Of a stretch of DNA of 64,000 nt, positions 23,022-33,998 are shown one piece after another; positions within the stretch are counted from its first letter, which is position 1, and each line of letters begins with the position of its first letter. Source of the stretch: Kitagawia praeruptora (Eukaryota > Streptophyta > Magnoliopsida > Apiales > Apiaceae); assembly GCA_037693485.1 (NCBI GenBank), contig CM075347.1, positions 138,664,501 through 138,728,500 on the forward strand, given 5' to 3'. The notes below the pieces were generated by a model. That model did not search any database and was not told where the DNA came from. It was given only the letters and a program-made list of their open reading frames with translations. Made by a program: the position numbers and the translations under genes.

Positions 23022-24283
23022 ATGGCAAACACGCGGAGAACTGTTCAAACTTCTGCTGGACTTCCTGTCACCACCAAAGCTGGTGCTCATGGAAGCCAAC
23101 CACCACCTACTGGTACTCAAAGGGAAAATATCCCTGTCGCCACCACTCAAGGACCCGAGATCCCAATCTCTGTTGAAGGGACGAATCCCCTACAGATGGT
23201 TGTTCATGGAACTACTCAACCACCACCTGTAACCCATCCACTAATCTTGAACACCCCATCGGGTCTTCAACTTCACACCACTGATCTTCCCCAATATGCG
23301 AGTCAAACTCTAGGGATGCCATCTCAACCCATAGGGGGCACCTATCATGAGCCATACATTCCCCTTTATATTCGAGGTTTGGAACCCACGAATCAACCGC
23401 GTCGTACCCCCCTGATCCAAGATTATTCTGGACCTTATACCGATGACTCATCCTCTGAGGAGGATAGCCCTGATCGAGCCCCTAGAAGGAGGCGTGGAAG
23501 CAAGGAGCCTGTAGGCCGTGCTCGGAAAACTACTGGAGGACATCCCCTTACTGCTATGGAGAGAATCCAAAAGCATGAGGCTAAGATCCAGAAGTTGAAA
23601 GATATCTTGGCAAGAGAGCAACAGAGGCAAGGTAATTGCCCACCAACCGGAGCTGGAGGTGCTGAAATCCCGTTTGTGGATCTGGAAGAGCCCTCTAGAG
23701 ATAGAACAAGACGTTCAAGGGTCGAAACCCCAAGGGGTGATCCCTATAAACTGACACAGTTGGGAAATCCCGACGATCCTACCCCACCGTTTACCGATGA
23801 GGTTATGAATGCCCATATTTCAAGAAGGTTTAAGATGCCCACCATCAAATCCTATGATGGAACAATGGGAACAACACGAACTCAAAAAAGAGAAAGACAG
23901 ATCAAGAATATGACGTCAGGGACAAATATCCCCGTACAAAGGATTCTTAATCTCCCCTTAAAAAGGGAGGCCTTGAACCGAAGTTTTCTGAATATGCAAG
24001 GTTGAATACCTCAAGGAGTCAGATACTAATGGAGATTGAGAACGACCGTGAAGTCCGATGGCCGAAGCCAATGAGGACCGATCTGGAAAAACGAAATAAG
24101 AATCAGTTCTGCCGATTCCATAAAGAAGTCGGTCATGATACAGATGACTGCCGACAACTTAAGGATGAGATTGAGTTCTTGATTCGGAGACAAAAACTCA
24201 GTGAATTCACCAAGGATGGGACTCAAGGAAGTCAGAGGGGAAACTATGAAAGGAAGGAATACGATAGACAAGACAATGATTAA
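23022..24283 (+). pseudogene. gag of Tat-like retrotransposon, internally deleted
   Basis: The first frame (23022-24005, ATG in 'catggcaaacacg') encodes a Pro/Arg-rich N-terminus and reaches FKMPTIKSYDGT, the start of the gag core in this lineage. It then changes to unrelated sequence: most of the core is missing. A second frame (24002-24283) resumes with EVRWPKPMRTD and the Cys/His segment CRFHKEVGHDTDDCRQLKDE. The join is therefore a deletion with frameshift, and no functional nucleocapsid precursor is expected. Confidence 0.8.
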
Positions 24284-24313
24284 GGTCGTAACCCTAAGCC
24301 CCGAGGGCCAACT

Positions 24314-26954
24314 GTGAACATGATATTTGGAGGACCAACTGTTGCTGGGCCTTCCAAAAATTCAAGGAAATCTTATGCCCGAGAGGTAATGACTGTGGTC
24401 GGAGAGGTACCAAAGCGTGCCAAGACAGATGTGTTCATAAGTTTCGATGATTCTGATTTGGAGGGAGTGAAATTTCCCCACGATGACCCTTTGGTCATCA
24501 TACCTGTGATAGGCAATTATGAAGTTAAAAGAGTTCTAGTTGACAACGGGGAGTTAGTGGATATTCTTTTCCATGACGCTTTCATCAAGATGGGTTACTC
24601 GGACACCCAGTTAACACCATCGGATATGTCCATCTATGGTTTCAATGGAGTGGAATCAAAGGTAGAAGGCGCGATACAACTTCCCATGACAATGGGACAA
24701 GACCCAAAATCAACTACCCAGATGTTGAATTTCATAGTCATCAAGGCAAGTTCGACCTACAACGCAATCCTGGGAAGGACGGGACTCCTTGCATTTAAGG
24801 CTGTAGCCTCTTCCTAACACCTGAAAATCAAATTCCCAACAAGAAACGGGATTGGAGAAGAATGGGGTGACCAAAGAATGGCTAGAAGCTGTTACATAGC
24901 CGCGTTAAGGCCTGACAGAATCGGGGGGCAAGTAATCCCAATTGAAGACATGGATGTCCGGGACGATGAGGGGAATAGGGGAAAACCAGCTGAGGATCTG
25001 ATCCCCATCCCCTTGATCCCAGAAGAACCAGATAAGGTCACTTATGTCGGAGCTCTATTGACCGAGTCTTTGAAGGGCAAGTTGACTGCCTTTCTTCAAG
25101 AAAATAGCAACGTCTTTGCTTGGACAGCGGCGGACATACCAGGGATTGATCCCCAGTTGATAACTCACAAGTTGAATGTGGATCCTAATAGGAAGACCAT
25201 AAAACAAAAGAAGAGGAACTTCGCTCCTGAAAGGCAAGAGGCCATCAAGCAAGAAGTAGATAAGCTCCTGGAAGTGGGCTTCATCGAAGAAATTCAGTTC
25301 CCGGAATGGTTGGCCAACCCGGTGATGGTCAAAAAAGCCAATGGGAAGTGGAGGATGTGTGTCGATTTCACAGACTTGAATGACGCATGTCCTAAGTATT
25401 GTTTTCCCTTACCAAGAATCGATGCCCTGATTGACGCTACAGCTGGGCACGAGATGTTAAGCTTCATGGATGCCTTAAATGGCTATAACCAGATAAAGAT
25501 GCACAAGGATGACACCAACAAGGAGCCACTTACCAAAGGCTAGTGAACAAAATTTTTGAACACCTCATTGGCAAGACCATGGAGGTCTACGTGGATGACA
25601 TGTTAGTCAAGAGCCTCGATAAGGCAGATTATATAAAACACCTTCGTGAGGCATTTGAAGTACTGAGGCACCACCAGATGATGTTAAATCCAACTAAGTA
25701 TGCCTTCGGAGTAGGCTCGGGAAAATTCTTAGGCCTGATGGTTTCCAAGAGAGGAATTGAGGCCAATCCCGATAAGATCAAAGCAATCCTAGACATGGAA
25801 CCACCACGGACTGTCAAGGACGTCCAGAAATTGACAGGAAGAGTGGCGGCATTGGGAAGATTCATCTCCAAGTCAGGGGAGAAGTGCTTACCTTTCTTCA
25901 AAGCACTTAAGAACGTGAAAAATTTCGAATGGACGGCTGAAAGCCAAGAAGCCTTTGAGGCCCTGAAAAAGTACATGGCCGGAGCGCCACTGTTGGCCAA
26001 GCCAAAACCAAATGAAGTTCTTTATCTATGCTTGGTCGTCTCCAACATTGCACTAGGAGCCGTCCTGGTAAAGGAAGAATTGAAGGTTCAGAAACCCATA
26101 TACTATGTAAGCAAGATCCTACATGGAGCCGAGATAAACTACTCTACTATCGAGAAGTTTGCTTTAGCCTTGATAATGGCCTCGAGGAAACTACGACCCT
26201 ACTTTCAGGCTCACAAGATTGAGGTCCTGACTGATCAGCCTCTAAGAAATATCTTGCATAGTCCTAAAGTGAGCGGAAGATTGATCAAATTGGCTATTGA
26301 GCTAGGAGAATTCGATATCAAGTATAAGCCTAGGACGGCCATAAAAGCTCAGGCACTCGCTGACTTCATGGTTGAATGTACCATTGACAACCAAGAAGTC
26401 GGGGGGCATGAAGAGATAGTGGAAGATAAGAAAGATGAAGGAGACTTGATGTCCAAAGAATACTGGGTGCTCTATTTTGATGGGGCATCAAAAACAAAAA
26501 CAAGTGGAGCTGGTCTAGTTCTGCGAAGTCCAGATGGGTTCCTAGTCGAATATGCTCTAAAGCTAGACCTTCCAACGACTAATAATGAAGCTGAGTATGA
26601 GGCTCTGATAGCCGGTTTGGCCTTAGCAAGGAAATTAAGCACCTCAAAGTGTATGGAGACTCGAGACTTGTAGTTGCACAAGTGAATGGTGAGTTTGAAG
26701 CTCGTGAGGAAACTATGGCAGAATATCTAAGGATAGCCAAGGGTTTTATGACTCAATTCGAGGAATGATACATGGAACACATCCCGAGGGAGGAAAACAT
26801 TAAGGCAGATGCCCTCTCTAAGTTCGCTTCCTCGGAGATAGAGAACTATATTGGGAGTGTTTACTTTCAGGTCTTGAAGACCCCTACTATCAATGTGAAG
26901 TTGGTGACACCGATCGATGTGCAAAGCTGTGGGATGGATCCTATCAAGGCTCAC
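24314..26954 (+). pseudogene. pol of Tat-like element: protease, reverse transcriptase, two RNase H domains (broken)
   Basis: The protease region (24314-24817) has VLVDNGELVDILF, with DNG in place of the usual D(S/T)G, as common in this lineage. RT begins at about 25090 (NPVMVKKANGKWRMCVDFTD, FPLPRIDALIDATAG, FMDALNGYNQIKMH) and continues with YVDDMLVKS in the next frame from 25543. Between KMHKDD and the TYQRLVNK-equivalent DNA (25528-25551) a block of about 25-30 codons is missing and the frame shifts. RNase H 1 lies about 26010-26390 (LTDQPLRNIL, KALADF-like) and RNase H 2 starts about 26460 (WVLYFDGASKTKTSGAGLVL, NNEAEYEALIAGL), then breaks at 26672 and resumes at EHIPREENIKADALSKFAS. Confidence 0.85.
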
Positions 26955-27063
26955 TTGGAAACGGGATGGCTCCCTGAAGATGTCATGGAAGCACGTAAAC
27001 TCTCGGTAAGAGCTCTAAGATACACCCTGATTGAGGGTTTGCTATACAAGAGATCTTTTGTGA

Positions 27064-28340
27064 TCCCGTACTTGAAGTGCTTGAGGCCCAGGAGGCCAGA
27101 GAAACACTCGAAGAAGTGCACGAAGGGATGTGTGGGCAACACCTGGGGGGCAGAGCCCTTGCTCATAAAATACGTCCCCTTGCTCATACCAACGACTATT
27201 TAAGGGATGAACCCTCTAACAACATGAATTCAAGGAACTGAAACCTACTAAATTGGAGTCCAAAGAATGGATTCAAACCCTAAAGGGATGTATCCCCAAT
27301 TTAGAGGGGTGACTTTGCTTACAATCGCAAACACCCTAACATGATTACGAATCTCTATAATGGTGTTACCATCACCAACAGGACAAAACCCAAGTTATGG
27401 GCTCCTACCCCTATGAGGGCTGAGGGCATGAATTGCCATGTGTTTAAATGCTCATCATAAAAAATTCACTTGCAAGGATGATTATCCTCAACCTCGAAGG
27501 TTCGAAATAATAAATCTTAGCTCATGAAGCACGTTTGATACATCAATAGGCATGACAGCCCTTAAGGCCTAGGGTGGCCTCTATCAATGATTCGACAGAT
27601 ATTTTTAAGAAGATTGATGAAATTAGCTCGTGAAGCTCATATTCAATCATTGAAACAAGATCTGGAAAGATTATAGACTCGAAAGTCCCAAAGAGAAAGA
27701 ATCCCCTCTGTTATTAACTCGAATTATACTCCCGGAAGGACGAGGGTTGATACCCAAAAATTGAACCTAATGGCTTGGTGCGTTTAAGAGATCGTGATGA
27801 TCCAACGAAAGTTTACAAAGAAATTCAAGATACCCCATGATCACGATCGATGATAGGGTGGTGATCAACTAAATCATATACGGATTTTCCAACACATCCT
27901 TGTTACAAGCAGTCACGGATGCTAACAAATGTAGCCACGTAAGGCGTTAATCACCCAATTTGTCAATACAAGTGGTCAGGTAACCACCAGAGATGTTGAC
28001 ATCCATTAACTCACTAATCCTATTTGCCATTTGGGGAATGGATATACTTGGGCCATTTCCAATAGCCAGTGCGCAAAGAAAGTTCTTGATAGCAGCAATC
28101 GACTGCTTCACCAAGTGGATTGAGGCTAAACCTTCAGCCAAGATAACCACCAAACAAGTAATGCACTTGGAAAAGTGTAATATGCAGATGTGAAATTCCA
28201 CGAATCCTGGTTACGGATAATGGAACTCAGTTTAACAATGATGAGTTCAAGAAGTATTGTGAAGAGAATGATATCCAATCGCGTTTCACTTCTGTTACCC
28301 ATCCTCAAGCAGATGGGCAAGCTGAGGTTGCAAATTGAAT
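27064..28340 (+). pseudogene. integrase remnants of Tat-like element
   Basis: Around 27085-27160 a frame reads EVHEGMCGQHLGGRALAHK, the zinc-binding start of integrase. About 0.8 kb of unrecognised, non-coding DNA follows (27190-27990), where only a few tens of codons are expected. The catalytic core then reappears in two frames: WGMDILGPFPIA and DCFTKWIEAKPSA (28034-28140), then RILVTDNGTQFN and HPQADGQAE (28200-28330). Stop codons and frameshifts separate them, so there is no working integrase. Confidence 0.75.
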
Positions 28341-28859
28341 TACCCGAAATGGACTAAAGGGTTGAAACCCCATGAACCTAAGACATTCAGTCCAAACCCC
28401 ATCATTCGATATGCTCAATGTAAGGCTTGAAGCCGAAATAAGATCCCAAGTCTCGAAAAAGACCAGTATAATTTCTATGAAATCTTAGTGCATTATCATG
28501 GATGTTGGGAAGCATGATCAGCCATTTTAATCCCAGAAGTTCTTCAAGTCTTCAAGAAATCATCAAGGGATGAAGATCGAACCCAGAAAATCTTCAACAA
28601 ATGAAGATTGGGCCCAGAAAACTCTAAGCTCAAAGCGAGGCAATGAATTTAGGCCAGGTTAGGCCTAGTTCAATCAAGGCCCATGCTGGCTAGGCCCAAA
28701 CGGGTCATGTCCAACAGAATAAACTCCCGAAAGGAGCACTCAAAATTTTAAAGTCGAATTAGTGCTAATTCCAAGTCGCAGAGGTAAAGTCGAAATTATA
28801 CCACAAAAGAGGTTTGAATGCTTCGATCTCATGGCGAAATGAGATCGTGAAAGGCCTTG

Positions 28860-30190
28860 GAATGAGGTCGAAAAATAAAGGTTTGAGCTCGCAAGTTTGA
28901 GCTCGAAAATACATGCAGAGGTAAGGTAAAACACGACGATCTACATCCCTGTGCGGACGAAACCTTGAGGTCGTTAATAACCTACGGATGAGGTTGAAAA
29001 ACAGTTGAAATGTGAGGCCCACGTCGAACAAAAGGCCGGAAATTAATTAGGTTTAGTCTTAAAGGCTAAACACCATGATGCAATCAAGGCCTAACATGGC
29101 CCAATCAAATTTCTGTAGAAATCCCAAAAGGCTGAAATGATTAAAAGTGGCCTAAAGGCTCTACAAAGCCCAAGTCAAGCAAATGACTCAAGAATGATGG
29201 AACAAGTGATAGTAGGCTTAATAAATTATGTAGGCCCATCTTGGATCAAGCCCAAACTAAAGGCCTGATAAGGTCCAGACAAAAATGAATGGCGAAAGTT
29301 GATAACAAAGGCACGAAAGCCTAACAAACTTTTAGTTGGACTTGAGTAACAAGGCCTGTTAAGGCCCAAGTCAAAATCAATTAGGACTTCAAGATGAAGA
29401 GCCCAAATATGCGATTGGGTTCACGAGGAAAGGCTCCAAACTCTGATGAGTCTAAGGCCCGAAACAGAGGAAAGGCCCAAAAAAAAAAAAAAACCAAAGG
29501 TCCCAAACGAAGTTGTCTGAGGTCGAGACCAACGACCTCGTTTTGTAGCATGTTTTCGAACTCGTTCAAACGACCAAGAAGTCGATTAAAACCCTGGGTT
29601 GAGGTCGTAAATGTGATAAGATAAGCTCGTGCGAATCTGCTCGAAAAAGAACTAGCAATCTCAAGTCATGTGAGCGACCTCACTCCCATTTGAGGTCGTA
29701 AACGACCTAAGAGATGAGGTCGTGGTTATATTGATTCCAAGTCGAAGCATCGAGCTCGTACTTGAACTAAAAGTGAATACGAAAATGTGCGACCTAGGTG
29801 TAAACTAAAGCCCAGAATGAAGTCGAGATAACCTTGGGTCGAAGTCGTGCAATCCTGGTCGAATATCGACAGTGAAATGAAGTCGTCGAGCACGACCAAT
29901 GTCTCATTTGAGGTCGTTAGATCATGAAGTGAGGTCGTACGTTTGAAATCGTAGTTGAACTACGAATAGGGCTCGTAACGTGCGACCTGGGCATAGAAAA
30001 AGCTTACGTTGAGCTCGTTGCATCCTAGTCGAAAATGAACTAGAAAAATGGAGAAAACCATGCGACCAGGACATGAAATGAGGTCGTGTGTACCCCAATT
30101 TGAGGTCGTTGAACCCAGGTCGTTTTTGAACTAAAAACTGTGACCAAAAGCTGCGACCTGGCCCTAGTTTGAGCTCGAAAAATCAGCTCG
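28860..30190 (+). repeat. irregular array of GAGGTCGT/ACGACCTC motifs in the retrotransposon tail
   Basis: TGAGGTCGT or close variants (GAAGTCGT, GAGCTCGT, and inverted ACGACCT) occur more than a dozen times at uneven spacing between the pol remnants and the right LTR. For example, near 29690-29730 a copy, its inverse and another copy lie within 40 bp. There is no coding frame. Surrounding sequence is not otherwise repeated, so it is not a simple tandem satellite. Confidence 0.6.
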
Positions 30191-30671
30191 AATTTGGCTT
30201 GAATTAATGAGCGAAGATACTCTGAAAAATTCTGAAAAATATGTGACTATTTACCCCAAATCCCGAGAGAGATCAATAAAAATACCAGTGGGTACATAAA
30301 AATTCTTAAATTATTAGGAAAAATTAAATAAATACCTGTGGGTACATGGAAATTCCTCAAATATTTGGAAAAGTAAGAGAAAATTATAGAAATATTTTTC
30401 TTGACAAGTTGAGTAATAATTTATGCTAATAATGCATAAAAGCCCTATGAAAGTGCCGAACTTGCTAAAAGCAAGCACAAGTTAAAGCCTCGAATAAGGC
30501 AAATCGTCGTAAACGTGTAGGTCGCTCCACACTTTACAATAAGACGATACTCGTGAAACACTAGTGTACTGAATCCCCGGTTAGGGAACGAAAATAAACC
30601 CCGAGTCTCGAAAAAGGTAAATTAAAACTTCTACAAAAACTTGAACATTTTTTCAGAAGTTGGGGGGCAAA

Positions 30672-31170
30672 TGATATGGGCTAAAAATAAGCCCTAAAAA
30701 CACATTTAATGTGGCATTAATTAGACCCGGCATGGTCCAAACGTGGGGCCCATTAATAAGGTCAAAAGCCCTAATTTAATATTAATTTCGTAATTAATAT
30801 TAGGGGTGATAAAACAGCTCAGCAATAAGAGTCAAATAAGGATATAACTCCTGCCTGACTTATCCTCCAAGGTACCTAAATCAACATGGAAACTGACTCC
30901 TACAAGGAAGGAGTCCAGAACCTTCCTAGAGGAGGTGGCTTGCCCACCAAGTCACCTACTCCTACCATAATTCCTAGGCTTCTCAGCCTATATAAAGGGC
31001 CTGACCCCTCATTCTCAGAACGACGTCTTGGCTTGATTCTCTTATGCAGAGATACGTAGGCATCTTGTGAGGACTGATTTAGTCACGAAACACAAGTGCA
31101 GCCATTAAAGCTCGAAGCTCACCCAAACCCTAGCATTTAATTCACAAAGCTCAGTTTTTTATCCACAACA
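30672..31170 (+). repeat. right LTR of Tat-like element
   Basis: The 499-bp LTR starts TGATATGGGC right after the polypurine tract GTTGGGGGGCAAA and ends CCACAACA at 31170, followed by the AATCT duplication. It lacks the 675-bp segment of the left LTR. Confidence 0.92.
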
Positions 31171-31605
31171 AATCTTCTTTTATATTTTATAAAATCATAA
31201 TATTATAATGCTATTAATTAACCGATTACCTTTTTAGCTAAAAAAGTATCATCTTTTTTATTTTTTCTAATTAAATTCTTTTTTTTAGAAATATCATGGG
31301 TAACATTAATTTCTCATTTTCTAAAAATTTTACCAGCAATTTTATTTAGTAAAATAACAATTAAATTATAATTACTATAAACTAATCAATTACCTTTTTC
31401 ACCTAAAGTATGTCACCTTTTAATTTTCACGTTATCTTTTTCTATTTTTTCAAACTAAAATCTATCTTTTTCCAATTATATCATGGACGGTTCTATTTAA
31501 TAAAATTAAATAATAATACTCTTATTATAATACTAATATTAACCGATTATCTTTTTTTCCTAAAACGTATCATCTTTTTCCTATATTATCTAACTAAAAT
31601 TTTAA

Positions 31606-32510
31606 GAGTATTTACCATAAATACTAGATTTAAAGTTTCTATTTGCAAAAATACCATCTCCCTCAATTAATTGCAATTTTACTAAACTAAATTTCAAAAT
31701 TGCAAAAATACTAACCCTCCCCCTCCCTCCCTTCCTCTCTCCTCCCTGATGCCGCCGTTTTGCCGCCGACTTCCTGTACTTTTTTTTTAAGGATGGGATG
31801 CTATTTTGGTGGATTTTGGGTTGCAACCACATTCAACCAAATGCAACCACATTCAACTTTTTTTTTAAGGTGGGGTGATTTTTGTGGATTTGGGTTGCAA
31901 GGCCCCGCAAGGGGCAATATTCAACCAAATGCAACCACATTCAACTTTTTTTTATGGTGGGTGATTTTGGTGGATTTGGGTTGCAAGGCCCCGCCATTCA
32001 ACCAAATGCAACCACATTCAACTTGTTGCATTCAGTTGCTGATTTCAAGTTCCATTTTTCAGCTGTCATTTTCGACCTCATTTTTGAACTCTAATATATA
32101 TATATATATGAGATTAGGGAGCCTGAGATATATCTCAGGTAAGTTCCATGAGATTCCTATATTTTATATGTAAAAATAGAGTGGGTATTTTAGTAAATTC
32201 AGATATTTTTTAATTAGTCCTGCGGGCCCAGTAAAAATTAAGTTCTTTTGTTTGTATCTCAGTAAAAGTTCCCTGAGATATATCTCAGGGTCCTTTTTCT
32301 CTCTCTCTTTCTATATATATATATATATATATAGGGTGCCCTTCCACAGCCCCCGTTGGTTGAAAAAAGGCCCACAACCACCAACTCGTACACTGCCGCA
32401 ATGAACTCTTGCGGCAGGAAAACTTAAAAAAAAATTTAGGGGTGCCGCAATGAAAACTTGCGGCAGGAATGGGCCGCATTGAACGTTTGCGGCAGGAGTC
32501 GCTCTCAGGT
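31606..32510. repeat. left terminal inverted repeat region of the giant MULE
   Basis: The outer 150 bp pair with 60240-60381. A block containing 'tttggtggatttgggttgca' and 'aatgcaaccacattcaac' is present about three times in tandem (31790-32030), against once on the right. Innermost are CCGCAATG hairpins. A 'CTCAGG' MITE is inserted at 32118-32294. Confidence 0.7.
32118..32294. mobile_element. short 'CTCAGG' MITE, copy B
   Basis: Starts GAGCCTGAGATATATCTCAG and ends CCCTGAGATATATCTCAGGG. The centre has 'aattagtcctgcgggccca', shared with copy A at 13626-13802. It is inserted in a TA-rich stretch of the MULE arm. Confidence 0.7.
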
Positions 32511-32940
32511 CCTTATATATTATTTTACGTTTTTATACCTTTATTTTTATTATTTATTAAAATTAAAAAAATTGGTAAATTAATACATTATAAAATATAA
32601 AAATGTTTATAAAATTTGAATTATTACATAAAATTTTAAATAAATTATTATAGTTTTATATTTATTAAAAGTAATAAAAATAATAAATTAATAAAAGCTG
32701 TTAATTTGAAATATTGAAACAAGTAAATATATGAAATTACGTTTTCACCCTCCAATTTGATGCCGCAATGAGACATAGCGGATAAATGAAAATCAAAAAT
32801 TACTTGTTTACCCTTATATCACTGCCGCAATGATACAATGCGGATACATAAAAATATGGAATTACTTTTTTACCCTTAAATCATTACCGCAATGATACAA
32901 TGCGGATAGGAGACTTATACAACCACCCATTGCGGCTGCC
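32391..32940. repeat. left array of CCGCAATG...TTGCGG hairpins
   Basis: Short palindromes with stem (G)CCGCAATG / (CA)TTGCGG(C) and loops of about 4-7 bases recur at 32394, 32443, 32470, 32762, 32823, 32887 and near 32930. Example: GCCGCAATGAACTCTTGCGG. Several copies keep only part of the right stem (AATGCGGATA). They lie inside and just past the MULE left arm. Confidence 0.75.
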
Positions 32941-33038
32941 GCGACCCGAACTGAACCTAATTAACCACAGAGCTCGATTTCCAGGCGACTCTCAGGCGAT
33001 TTCAGGCGATTCCGGGCGATTTACACACACAGTTGAGA

Positions 33039-33998
33039 ATGTCAGGCGATCTTCCTCCTCAAGGTATCTTCTAATTGACACTTACACACACGCACGTAGT
33101 TATACATACACACACGCACTACTATATACATTGCTACTGACGATTATATGTACATGGTTTGATTCGTTTTTAACTGTGGGTGGTGTTTATTTGCTTCATT
33201 TTAGTTAAAATCATGAATTAAATCGAATTATTAGGGTTCATAGTTCGAATTTTACCCATTTTTGGTTTGCATTAGTTTGAAATTAGGGCTTTTACCCTCA
33301 ATTGAGTTGAAATTAGGGTTTCTCATCTTTAATTAGGTTGAATTAGCTCGAAATGCCCAATTTAGAATTAGGTTTCGAATTATTATTCGAATTTTTATTA
33401 AAACTATGAATTAATTCGAATTATTAGGGTTTATAATTATGAAATTATAATTATAATTTTTTTTATGAGTTGTGGAAATTTTAATTCGAATTTTTCTGAA
33501 TTATTAATTTGAATTTTTGAGTTTAAAATTCGAATTTATGAATTAATATGATTTATTAATTCGAATTTTGATTAATTAACATATTAGTACTGCATTTTAT
33601 TTGATAAATTATATTCGGTGTTAATTTATTCTTGTTTTAAATATGTCTTAATGGAATGATAATTTTAGCCAATTTTGGTACATGTTTATGAAATGTGCCT
33701 TATTTCTTTGATCTTGCACATTGCAGATGCTATGGATATGCAGTGCGGGCCTCTCGATAGGTCCCTCTTGACCATGCAGGATGATCATATTAGCAGTCAC
33801 ATATGGCAGGGGGGTGAGCGGGAGAAGTTGGATGTCTACCAGTTGACAGCCAACCTCGACGATTGGGTATTTGATGACACCAAGGTTAGTTTGCTGTCAG
33901 ACTGGGGTTTCCGAGCGTTTACTAACCCACGCTCGATTCCCCAGAACGACATCCGATTGATCACGGCGTTGGTGGAGAGGTTTAGGCCAGAGACCAAC
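33039..33998 (+). pseudogene. plant mobile domain (PMD) gene, first two exons, interrupted
   Basis: A tiny first exon (33039-33063, ATG in 'gagaatgtcaggcgat', donor CAAG|GTATCT) joins in phase to exon 2 (33727 onward, acceptor CACATTGCAG), giving MSGDLPPQDAMDMQCGPLD. Exon 2 shows the PMD beginning: GPLDRSLLTMQDDHISSHIW, LSDWGFRAF and DIRLITALVERFRPETN. At 33998 the reading frame stops at an LTR (the tandem gag array) and continues only at 47483. PMD proteins (MAIN/MAIL family and transposon-borne relatives) act in silencing and developmental control in hosts; this copy belongs to the MULE. Confidence 0.75.

Larger units (their letters stand above)
21815..31170 (+). mobile_element. decayed Ty3/gypsy LTR retrotransposon, Tat-like lineage
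   Basis: LTRs begin TGATATGGGC and end CCACAACA; flanks are a perfect 5-bp duplication AATCT (21810-21814, 31171-31175). The order is LTR, primer-binding site, gag, protease, reverse transcriptase, two RNase H domains, integrase remnants, a long non-coding tail and LTR. Two successive RNase H domains are diagnostic of the Tat lineage. Gag, RT and integrase each carry deletions or frameshifts, so the copy is not autonomous. The left LTR has 675 bp not present in the right one. Confidence 0.9.
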
